A stretch of 64,000 nucleotides of DNA from Mangifera indica (lineage: Eukaryota; Streptophyta; Magnoliopsida; Sapindales; Anacardiaceae), in the NCBI RefSeq assembly GCF_011075055.1, contig NC_058149.1, forward strand, positions 12,778,449 to 12,842,448, in the 5' to 3' direction. The translations under genes and the position numbers were made by a program. The notes under the pieces are model-generated. The model searched no databases. It saw only the letters and a program-made list of their open reading frames with translations, and was not told where the DNA came from. This document shows positions 23,032 through 33,764 of this stretch, one piece after another; positions within the stretch are counted from its first letter, which is position 1, and the number at the start of each line of letters is the position of its first letter.

Positions 23032-24161
23032 GAGGAATTCCGGTGTAGGCTTGTATTTGTTTGGGGAATGATAATGAAGACGATAGATGGTGAAAGGTGG
23101 TGGATTTTTTCCTTTTGGTCTAGGATGTGAGAAATGCTGGAATTGTGTAAATCGTCACACATTTAACCCTTCAGAAGAATGGAATGATAAGATTTCGTCT
23201 GTATCCATTCGGTCTTACATTACATTGTTGAATTATTAGATTTGTTTTGTGCTGATTGACAAGGCTGGTGCAGGCAGTCTCAGGCAAACAGCCTGGTAAG
23301 TAAACCTGGGCTCTATACCGTTATTAACCGAAACGATGCCGTTTAACCTTTTGAACTTTCCATATAGACCAGGTTTTTGACTTGATGTGATCTTTCGTTT
23401 CAAATTGATAAATGATTACGTGGCCATTATTGATCTTGTACGTGGGCACCCACTAACTTCATTTACATCATTATTCGTATAAAATAAGCAAAAGAGAATA
23501 ATGTGTCAAAATGAAAATGCCGCCTTTCAGCGTATGGAGAATAACGTGTCAATATATGCTTAAGCATCTTAGTTAGCCTCTTCAATATTTTAAAAAAAGA
23601 AAAATCCCTGAATTGATTGAAAACGGAAAGCGAAAACAGTCAAAGACAGAAAACAGCTGGGTGGAATGCAAAGCAAAACAGCGAATCTTTTAATTCATGG
23701 TGGAATGTAACGTAGGATTTATAAATAATTAATAAAAAAATAAATATTGCGTGATAAAGTTAATAATAATGCAAGCATTTCAAAAATAACACCAAGTTGG
23801 CAGGAGGTCATGTGAGTGGCATGGATTCGCTTGGTCAATTATGGTCAACGTGTCGGAATATGACGATTTTCAAAATGTCGTTTCACTTGTTCTTGAATTT
23901 CTCAAAAAAAAAAAAAAATAGTAAAGGAAAATTAATTCATAAAAATACGATTTAAATATATAAAAATGAAGCACCAAATGCAGTAAATCTCTTAATATTG
24001 TATATATACTCACTCCCAAAACACTAGATTTACCACTCCCAAACCCCCATAAACCTGAAAAAAAAAAAAAAAAAAAAAAAAAAGAAGGGAAGAAAGAACG
24101 AAACCACTCCCAACATGAAACCATCTAGGTTAATGCCACATCAATCCAGTGCAACAGCCGT
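23032..24161. other. Spacer between the DUF1639 gene and the arabinogalactan peptide gene
   Basis: Convergent 3' ends. The first 200 bp are probably the DUF1639 3' UTR. A pure poly-A run of about 26 bases lies near 24058-24083, which is poly-T relative to the neighbouring minus-strand gene. No further gene is seen. Confidence 0.5.
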
Positions 24162-24365
24162 TTAGATCCTGAGTGTAGAACCGAAAAGCAGAACCACGAC
24201 GAGAGCTAGACCAGCAGAGGCCATAGAAGGCGGCGAGATCGAGCTAGTTCCGGAGAGAGGTGCTGGAGCTGGAGATGCTCCTTCTTGAGCTGCACCACCG
24301 AGAGCCATGGCAGCTACAACCACCAGCATCGTGAAAGTGATCACTGAAGTCTTCGAAGAAGCCAT
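24162..24365 (-). CDS. Arabinogalactan peptide (small GPI-anchored AGP)
   Basis: Single-exon gene for a 67-aa protein with the standard AG-peptide plan. An N-terminal signal peptide (about 1-26, TMLVVVAAMALGGAAQ) is followed by a very short mature region with AGP-type dipeptides (ASPAPAPLSGTSS, then ISPPS), whose prolines would be hydroxylated and O-glycosylated. The C-terminal hydrophobic tail (GLALVVVLLFGS) fits a GPI-attachment signal. The mature peptide is probably only about 15-20 residues at the cell surface. A TATA box lies about 115 bp upstream, supporting a real gene. Exact membership among AG-peptide subfamilies is not assigned, because the mature motif differs from the AGP16/20-type sequence I remember. 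Confidence 0.85.
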   Translation of the reverse strand: MASSKTSVITFTMLVVVAAMALGGAAQEGASPAPAPLSGTSSISPPSMASAGLALVVVLLFGSTLRI

Positions 24366-24478
24366 ATTTAGTTTTGAGTTATGAGAGACGTTTCAGAGGA
24401 TTTCAGCGAATCGGTGGAGAGAGAGAGAGCTTTTTAGTGTGAAGTGGTAATCTGAGTGGCAGAAGGAAAAATGGAAGG

Positions 24479-24494
24479 GTTTATATATTTATAG
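24479..24494 (-). promoter_or_regulatory. TATA box of the arabinogalactan peptide gene
   Basis: On the minus strand the sequence reads CTATAAATATATAAAC, about 115-130 bp upstream of the ATG at 24365. A GA-rich run (24419-24430) lies in the leader. Confidence 0.6.
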
Positions 24495-24499
24495 ACTGT

Positions 24500-26721
24500 T
24501 GTGTGAAAGTGAAATGAACGGAGAAATTCGGGCAGCGAATGAGTTCACCGAGAAGCTGCCCGTGTTTTCTAGGTTGTCTATTGGTTTGCTGACAGGTGGA
24601 TTACCACTAGGTCCCACTCTTTTCTAATTTCACGCCACTAATTAGGTATCTATAAATCAGGCTTTGCACATTAATGGATTAATCTTTCCGGTTTGCACAT
24701 TAATAAATTAATGTAGTGATTTAATTTTAATTTAAAATTATTTATTAATATAATAATATATTATTATTTAAATATAAAATTATATTTTTTATATATATAT
24801 ATACAAAACAATAATCTTAATAGATTAATTAAATTTTATATGTGTATAAAAAAAAGTTTAATGCAATAAATCATTCTAAATTTGTGATAAGAATTGATTT
24901 GTGTCTCTAAATAGTTAGGGTTTGATTGGAAAAAAGTGTGAAAAATGATTTATGATTTAGGTAATTTTGAAATCGAATCTAATTATAAATTATCTTTTTA
25001 ACAAAATGATAAATAAAATTTAATAATAGATCTCAAAAATTAGTAAAATTGAAAAATATTAAAATTTTTAAAATAAAAATTTGTATTTAAATTTTTATAT
25101 ATTTATAAAATTTTAATTTATGTAATAATTATGCCCTGATTAATACGGGTGGATCCATTTTAAAGTGAAAGGCGTAAAGTGAAAGGGGCTTTATTTATTG
25201 GCATATTGGAAAAGAATTGCCTTTAACTCGGAAAGAATTCGATTTGCGCTGAAGCGCGTGGGGTTAACATGAGAGTGGGGTTTGAAAGAATGTATAATGT
25301 GGAATTGATAATTAGTTATCAGTAATTGTGCAATTAATCACGCAATTTCATCCGGAACAGCAAAAATCATGGGTGGAAGTCCATTCAACAACACCCAGGT
25401 GGGACAAGGGGGGTAGGACCAACGGAAGAAGGACGCGTGGCGAACTTGTTGAATTTGATCATTCGGGGTTTCCGGAAGTTTCTTTTGATCTGTTCTTGTC
25501 CATCGAAGTTTGAAAAATGTTTTACAATTCAACGAAAATGCAATCAGTTGAACGTATTAAATTTCATTTTGCTGTTAGAAATTAATACCTTTCTTGCAAC
25601 ATCTCATTAAAGCAAGCACAAAGTATACAAAGTAATTTAAAATAGAACAGTATTATGACGTAGAGTCCTCCTGTCAAAAATGAAGTTTTACCCAAACAAG
25701 AAAGAGAATATTTTGAGGGAATAGAATTTCATTTGATGATTTCTATGGTGTGTGCGTGTGAACACATCGAGAGAGAGATAGAGAGAGAGAGAAAATATTG
25801 ATTAAAATAGATATTTATTTTGCCTAATATATATATAATTATCTTTTTTTTATTATTATTATATAAATATAATCACTTTTTTAATTACTCTTGTATTTAA
25901 AAAAAATTATGAGAATTGGAGTTGACCAGTCAACCAACCACTCGACCTATCAATTTTTAAAAATAAATTAGTTGATCAATCAATTTTTTAAATATAAATT
26001 AGTTAACTAGGTGTTTGACCGATCAACTAACCATCGAACTAATCACCTGACCGATCTTTCCACCATCAAAGTCATAAAAAATTTTCATATTTTTATCTTA
26101 TTTCATCTCATATTTTAGTCACAATCGATGAGTGAGTAAGTTTTATGTCTTAATTAGGTTAGTTTATACTTGATTAATTGAACCTTGACTAGGTGAATAT
26201 AATATCTAATGATATGTTTAATATTTTATATTTTAGGTTATATATGTATAATAGAAAAAAAAATTTGACTATATATATATACACAAGAGAAAAATAAATT
26301 ATTTTATTCAATATTACTATATTTTTATTTATATATATAATTTACCAAATACCAAAAAAATATCAATTTTACCAAACACCCAAAGAAAAAAAATTAGTGA
26401 TCATTGGCGCCCATAATGGTCAAGTAGATTTAAGAAAACACAGAATGCATTAGCAAACACCACATGAAATATACACTATCGAGCATTGCTAAGTATTAAA
26501 CCTTATTGTCTAATCCCAATTAACTCAATACAAAAAAATGAAGCTGGAACCAAATCTCTGTAGTCAGACTCTGTAAACATAAAAATAAGATGAGTCATCT
26601 AAACCTATAACATAATCCACATATATGATGCAAGGGATGAAAAAAGATGAGCTCCTACTGACCTTTTTCATCTGCTTCTAGCATTCTTTCAGAGTTCAAA
26701 ATTGGAAGGCTAATTCATTTC
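24500..26721. other. Intergenic spacer upstream of the AGP gene and downstream of GT14
   Basis: Mostly AT-rich. It includes a copy of the AT-rich inverted family at about 24710-24800, a GA-rich run near 25770-25792 and a block near 25920-26060 in which CAATCAATTTTT/ATAAATTAGTT phrases are repeated in tandem. Frames of about 60 codons on both strands at 25330-25530 show no recognisable protein. Confidence 0.55.
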
Positions 26722-29617
26722 TCAGAAGCCCAGAACTTTTGATGATATATTCATCAGAGGTTCTAAAGCACTTGGTGCAAATTTTCTTGCAAAAAGATAA
26801 CATACTGAAGAGGGCTGGTTATTGTATGTGCATTCTTGACCTTTGAAAACTTTCTGGAAAAATTCTTCTGTGATATCATCTCTTCCGAATGTGGCTGGAT
26901 GAGGTCCACCCCTTGACCAGTCTGTCCAAGTGAGGCTTCTGTTTGCTAAGAGATTTGGCGCTTGAATAGCTAGCATCGTGGGAAAATAGTGTTCATCCAC
27001 ATAGCATGCTGGTCGACAGAACTGTTCAAATTTTGGATAAAATGTAGTATCTTCCACAATGTTGACTGCAACCTTTCGGTTAACTTCAAACCACTGGGAT
27101 CCTTTACGCCATTGGGTAATGTTCACCACGGGAGCCATGTTCTCATTATAACGTCCTCTACCATATGGTCCAGGGTCATCATATACACCCATGAAACTAT
27201 ATTTGGATCTCATTATGTAGTGGTAGATGATGGAGAAGTTATATAGAGGAATGCAGGATTCTGAGAGGAGTATGAACCATTCATTGGAGATATCAAGCAA
27301 TGCATTGGCAATTAGTCTTCTCTCTGCATCACACATGCTCATTCTTCCCCATTCAGAGATCTGAAAAGCAGGATGCCAAAAAATCAACTCCTAATATTGA
27401 ACATATTGGATTCAATGCCTCACACTTGAAGCAGTAAAAAAAAAATATTCATCAAACAATTTATGAAAACTCAGAAAGAATTCTTATTGATAAGTTCCTA
27501 TCATGAGACTTAACAGTAAAAACCCCTTACATCTTATGTCTGATAAGACTGGACGACAGTTCAAGGATCAAATTTTAACAATGAGGCTTCCTTAAGCAAG
27601 TATTGTCTTCCTACTACTAAAATTTAAAATATAATAAAACAAACGGCACATTTAATTAGAATGCTCCTCAAAACCATGTAAAGCAAAACCAAAACTTAAG
27701 TTTAAGGGCTCTTCTTTATTATATTTTTATTCTCTTATTTAGTCCTATGAAGATGAGTACTTCATTTTGAGCCAGAACATAAACCATCAATATTTTCCAT
27801 CTACATCTGAAACTCTAAAATTTGCATCGCTTGACATCTTCTTGCTATCTCAAAAGATGAAAAATTATACAACTTATATTCTGAATCAATTTACAAACAC
27901 TACTGAAATTTGATGTCAAACCTTTATGCTTACAGCTGTACTTTTATACTCAATCAAACACAAATCAAGTCCTAATTATCCAACCCAGCTCCAACACCAT
28001 TTCTCAAAAAGGCATCTTGTTTTACATATACAAAACCCCACTTGATCCAACACATACAGTGGTAAATCCGACCTCACTCCTTTCCTCTATACAATTATAT
28101 TTTGGTCCCATCTTATTCACCTCTAACCAATTTGACCAGCTGTTTATAGCTCTAACAAATACAGACCCCACCTTTTCTTTGCAGTTACCAAAAATGATCT
28201 ACTAATGAGAGTTGGCCATTCTCTGTCTAACCTAGCATGGCGGCTGCAAGTTAAAAATGTATACCAATCAAACAAAGCAAGTTCTTTTGATAAAAAACAC
28301 TATAAAAGTTATAATATTCAAGAATATGGTCCCACTAAATCCAGTGATGTTTCAAATCTATTGCAGATATTTTTTCGTCGTGTTACATCTAAATTATGTG
28401 CTTATTTGGTTTGTGCACTCCCTGAGGCCAGCATAGCCATTTCTATTCCTGGTTCCTAACAGCATCTCATGCAAGGGCCTAAATCATATGCTTATTTGGT
28501 TCATGCACTCTTTGTGGCTAGTTCATTTCCCTTTCTGTTTCCAGTTCCTAACAGCAATTCATGCAAGGGATGAGGCACTTGGCTAAAGAAGTAATAATTA
28601 GATTGCCAACTGATATCATCGCTGACTTGGCTGACTCACATCACATGTCCAAACCAAGAGACAACTGAAAATTAGGATATAATTAGATTAAAAGTAAAAA
28701 AGACTAATCATTGTCTTCCTCATTAAACAAAGTCTCCATAGTGTGATCCTCATCAAAAACACAATTGGAAGGGCCATGTCAAATGGTGACATGTCTTTTT
28801 ATTTTCTAAGACTGTAAACCCCTAAACGTAGGTCTGGAGTCATCAACTTAAGATCCTGGCCAAATATGGCAAGGCATCCAAGCTTAGCAACAAAATGATC
28901 AGTAAATATGAGACCGCAAGAGAATAAACAAATTACACGTAAGAATGAAGTTCTAGTCATCCTTACTCAAAGAAAAGAACTGGAATTAACATCCTGGTAT
29001 GCATAATCGGTAGTACAACAATGGAGTCAGATGGTTTTCAATAAAAATTTAAAGTAGCAAATAAAACATGAATAGCAAAGATGCAGCCATACCTGACTTG
29101 GAATTTGTCTCCCATTAAAAATTGATGATGATGGATATTTACCCTCGTAGGTTGGCAACGCATGAACATAGATAGAATATAGCCCTTCATGCTCCTTCAA
29201 GAACTTCTCCCAAAGAGGTCCAAGTGGGAGTGGCCCCTTCGTCAAAAACATAAATGCAATTTTTGGAACTCTCTTAAAAGGGTATTTCTTTACTCGAGGA
29301 ACAAATGATGCTCTCCACAAAAGCTCTTTATCAGTCATAGTGTGCATTAAATTTGATGGAGGTTTTATCCAATGATCCAAACCATTCGGGTTTTCTTTTT
29401 CGAAGCAACCCTCAAAATTGGACTTAACCGTTGTCACTGCACTCTGAACTCCAAATAGACGAACCGTGTAAACACTAATGAATGTCAAGGCGATACAAAG
29501 AGACAAAAACAAACCAAATAACTGAAATAGTCTCAGCGGCAACACCCTAGATTGATTCGTCTTGTTTATAAGTGAAGGGTCCTTGCCTTCCTCCAGAGGA
29601 ACCACCCTTGTTGGCAT
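26722..29617 (-). CDS. Core-2/I-branching beta-1,6-GlcNAc-transferase family protein (GT14, BC10-like)
   Basis: Type II membrane protein expected in the Golgi; plant GT14 members act on cell-wall glycans and arabinogalactan, but the exact substrate is unknown. Two exons, 29093-29617 and 26722-27360, join in phase 0 to 387 aa. A short cytosolic N-terminus is followed by one membrane segment (about 29-52, [20 protein letters not shown]). The stem and catalytic domain carry the family marks [86 protein letters not shown] and [14 protein letters not shown]. The protein closely resembles the product of Arabidopsis At5g11730 as I remember it. The 1.7-kb intron contains a 90-bp tandem duplication. 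The leader has short upstream ATGs at 30040 and about 29995. Confidence 0.94.
28389..28570. repeat. 90-bp tandem duplication in the GT14 intron
   Basis: Copy 1 (28389-28478) and copy 2 (28479-28570) share TGCTTATTTGGTT, TGCACTC, GGTTCCTAACAGCA or AGTTCCTAACAGCA, and CATGCAAGGG in the same order, with scattered differences. Confidence 0.8.
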
Positions 29618-30200
29618 CTTTCTAAATCTATTAAATCAAATTCCAAATTCTGGTTCAGATCCAAAGCAACTTTTTTCGACCATACGAAAAAGACCTCGAA
29701 GCCTCAAATGATCAAACGAATCCCAAACTTGAGCTTCAAACTGCAACTAACATCAAAAATAAAACATCAAAAGCTAATTCCAGCATTAAAAAATTCTAAA
29801 ACAAAATCAAATTCTCCAAAGCAAATTTAACAACACAGATCCAGAACTGACAATAAAGTACCCAAAAACAAACCCAGAACAAGTACTGCGTAATAAGAAG
29901 ACCATTCATACAGTGTTTTAAACAAGAATCAAATTCAAAGATGGAGTCTACTTTAAAACTGTGAACATACCACGTAACTTTCTTGTGACTAGTCATAGTG
30001 ACAGATCTTTTAACTCCATTCGGCGCCCGAATGGCGGCATCCAAAGGAGTAGAAGAGTCAAAAAAGAATGAAAAGAAAAGCAGACAGGTCCAAGAAAGTT
30101 AGGAATCTGGGAAGCGGAGAAGTGAAGCAATCAGAAGAGATGATAAAATTGTGAAATCCGGAGAATTTCAGAATGTTTTGATCTCATCTCACGAAAACAG
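29618..30200 (-). promoter_or_regulatory. GT14 leader and promoter
   Basis: A donor (ACGTG before GTATGTTC, minus strand, about 29969) and an acceptor (GTTGCAG, about 29735) suggest a leader intron of about 230 bp. Two short upstream frames are visible: one from ATG 30040 (15 codons), whose stop overlaps the ATG of the next as ATGA. Confidence 0.4.
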
Positions 30201-33200
30201 AGTGAGGGGGATGCAGATGCAGTTGCAGTTGCAGTTTGCTTGGCTTTTTGTCGGGGTCTAGTTTTGCCCTCTGGATTTTACATTACATTTTCAATGCTAC
30301 AGTGCACCTCACGTTATCACATTTTTGGTGCTAAAAAAAAAATCTTACAAGTTTGTCGTTTTTATTATTTTTTCTAATCTTAATTTTTGACAACTGGCCG
30401 AAATCCTAGACGACTTACATATGTCCTATCAATTTATTTTCCAAATTTAGTGTATGATTTTATTTATTTATTATTTTATAATTTAAAACAAATATTACAA
30501 AATAATTTGTAATAAACACATTTTCTAGATTTTAAGAACAAAAAATCTAACTTTTTTCTTTTTCATGTTTCTATTTATTTTTGGAAATAAACTTGTGACA
30601 GATGCATTGCTCGAGATGTAGATCTCAAGGCCTCTAAGTCAATTATGAAGTTGGGATGGATTTGGGTAACGTATTATCACATCAATATTTGACTCGTAAG
30701 TTAGATAGATAATTCTATTTAATTTAAATTCGATTCGTGATTTAATCAAATTATGATAAGTAATTGTTAAACAACATCATTTTCTCAATGAGTTATGAAT
30801 TTGAACCGTAAATTTAAGTTACATATTCGAACCATGAATATAAACTATAAATTTGAATTAAATTTAAATCGAATCATTTTTATTTGAACTATATTAATAT
30901 TGGTTGAATAAACTTGAATCAAATTCAGATCAAATTATTTTTTATTAGAATTAAACTTGAGCTAAACAATGTTCGAATTCAAAACCCCATCATAATTCAT
31001 TATTGTTTACTATATTTCAAAGGCGGCATGAATATTTCCCACCCACCAACGATTTCCTTTCCTAATTAATAAATAAAATTTGTACGTGTAAAATCATGGA
31101 TCATCTTTAATTATTAAAATTTGTACGTGTAAAATTATGGATTATCTTTAATTACTAAAACAAGAAAATCTTCCTAAAGATATATCTTTAATTATTAAAA
31201 TTAAAATATTATTATAAATATATATAATAAAATTTGTACGTGTAAAATCATATTATCTTTAAGTAAATTAATATGATAAAAAATTATTATATTTAATTAA
31301 TAATAATAACAAAATTTTGATATATTATTTTATTTAAATATTTTTATTATGTTATGCTAAATTTATTAAGTCATGGTAAAATTATAACAAAACTAAGATT
31401 AACATAATAATATTGTAATACCTAAAAGTAAAGTGATAATCAAATTATCCCTATATTACTTGTTATATTAGTTTTGTAATAAAAAATTAATATAATTTTT
31501 TATTACTTGATTAATCAAACAAGTTAATGTCAATAATAAAAAATGGATTATCAGAGTAATCTCTTATTATTTCGAATCAAAAGTATTTAAAGGGCATTTT
31601 TGTTACTTTATATAATATATAATAAAATAAATATCATTTACACTCCTAATAATATAAACATGATAGACTTTCACCTAACTACTTTATATGTTTTTTTTCC
31701 TCTCCACCTTTTTTCCTTTATTATCATTTCTCATTTCTTTTCCTCCGAAAAACACCAAGGTTGAAGCCAATAGATCTAGTTATTATATTGTCATGTCGAC
31801 CTTACCCACAACATAAACTAACTCTGAATTTGTTTTATATGTTTGATTTCATCAAATTAAAAAGTTTAGTATCGCTACCGTTTGAGATTAATTGGAGAAG
31901 AAGGTGTCGGGAGTTTCATTGCCACCTACGCGAGCTTCAAAACTCAAACATGAATAGTTGTTGCCCTCGGATTAGGAAGTTGTTGCTTGTAGATTCACAA
32001 GCTCCGCCTTGGTGTTGCTCTCATCACATCTACCTAAAGAGGGGAACTAACCCTAGCCACTGCTACACATATATTGATTGATGGAGGCACCAACAACAAT
32101 TGTTAAACTTCTCTACTTTAGGCTCAACCTTCTAATTTACTATAATTCTCTCTACTGCTTCTCATCCAACCTTTTGCAAAGGTTGGAATTTGAATCAAAT
32201 CTAACTATCAATCTGATTAATCAAACCAAAAGTTGATCTAGATGAGACCTTTGCTTAGGTCAAGTTTGGATTAAACTGTTTTTTCAGTTTTTATACAAAT
32301 TAATTCGGTAAAAATATATCTATAAAATTTTTGGAGATAAATTATTATTTTATTCAATTGGCATGACAATTTTGTCCTTTTATCATATCTATAAAAAAGA
32401 TTTAATGGATTTTTTAATAAATTTAACAAATAAATAGACAAATAAACGTGTTTCAAATGTGAAGAGTTGATGAATAAAGTAGCAATTTCAAACCTCTTTT
32501 TCAAAATAAATCTCACGTTGTAACAACCTCACTCGCCCTTTATAATTATGTCTATATTCATCTTTTACAGAAATGTCTTTTCCAACAATCAATAATTGAA
32601 TTTACATATTCATTTTGATAATTATTACCTTGACAAAAAATTCAACAGCATTTTGAAATAGGCTAAAACTATGCTTATTGGTATTTTAAATACAAAAATA
32701 AATATATATTTATATATATTATTATATTGATATATTTTTATAAATTTAAAATTATTTAATTACATATATATTAAATATATATTTATTTATATATTTAAAA
32801 TAAAATAAACATAATTTTGTTGATTATTTAAAACAATAAAATCTTGTATATATATCTTTAATACATAATTTAAATACATAGATAATGTATCATCATATGA
32901 TTAGATAATTTTAAATTAAAAATAAAATAATACTCAATCACATAATTACAGATCATCTATATACGTAAATTATGTATAAAAAAATATAGACACATAATAT
33001 TACTTAAAACATACACTTACACCCTAATGAAAGATTGACTGACAACGAGAAAACTGAATGAAGATCACACAGGATTCCTACCGGTGAGCTGCTAAAGTGC
33101 AGTTTTAGAAAACACCAACAATATAATTCAAGCAACTCACATAATTCCCTTTTCCGTAATTTCTCTAACAATAAAATTATGTACAAAAATAATATATATA

Positions 33201-33300
33201 ATTTTATATACAAATACTGACATATTATTATAAGATTAGATGTTATTTTATCTTTAATTTAAAATTATTCAATTATATGATAATATGTTATATTTATACA
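30200..33300. other. AT-rich spacer with repeats
   Basis: Contains a family 2 copy (about 30690-31000), 41-bp direct repeats with TTTGTACGTGTAAAAT (31076-31262) and family 1 copies (about 32690-32780, 32860-33005 and 33175-33330). A slightly GC-richer patch at 31745-32100 has a 106-codon frame with no recognisable domain, so I do not call it a gene. Confidence 0.55.
31076..31262. repeat. Short direct repeats with TTTGTACGTGTAAAAT
   Basis: Two adjacent copies with a period of about 41 bp (from 31076 and from 31117) and a third, shorter copy at about 31229-31262, each followed by an ATTATCTTTAA-like stretch. Confidence 0.75.
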
Positions 33301-33764
33301 AATTGTTTGTGTGTATAATACTACTCTTTCTATAATATGACAAATAGAGGTCTAAAGGCCATTCAGAGTAAGAATTCAAGAAGCTTTCTTTGACAAGAAT
33401 TGAGGTAATTCTCAAACATTTCTGGCCAACTACCATGCTCCACAAAAATGAGCATTTGATTTAATTTGTTTTTTTCATTCATATCGTTATCAACACCAAT
33501 CTGCACCTTCTCAGAATGCATTCTATAAGCATAATTGTAAAAACACTTCAGCATATCAGATCAAAAGTCAACCATTCCTCAAAATAAAAAGAAACCATGC
33601 ATTAGTTGACAGATGTTACTTCAACATTTTATGAACATAGAACTAAACATATGACGTCAAGTCACTCACAGATGTAGAATCGGGTAAAATGTTTCTACCT
33701 CATTCACAAACAACAGCATATATCAAGACATGTGCACCCCCCAGGAGAGTACTCTTTTACTTCA

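Noticed and set aside
25328..25532. Overlapping frames of about 60 codons on both strands
   Set aside because: No recognisable domain, no splice or promoter context; length is within chance for this less AT-rich patch.
29796..30044. 82-codon frame upstream of GT14
   Set aside because: It opens at TTG, not ATG, and runs through a donor site; joining it to the acceptors seen leads to stops, so it is leader rather than an extra coding exon.
31761..32081. 106-codon plus-strand frame
   Set aside because: No family recognised, sits in repeat-rich DNA and its composition resembles the centres of the inverted-repeat elements.
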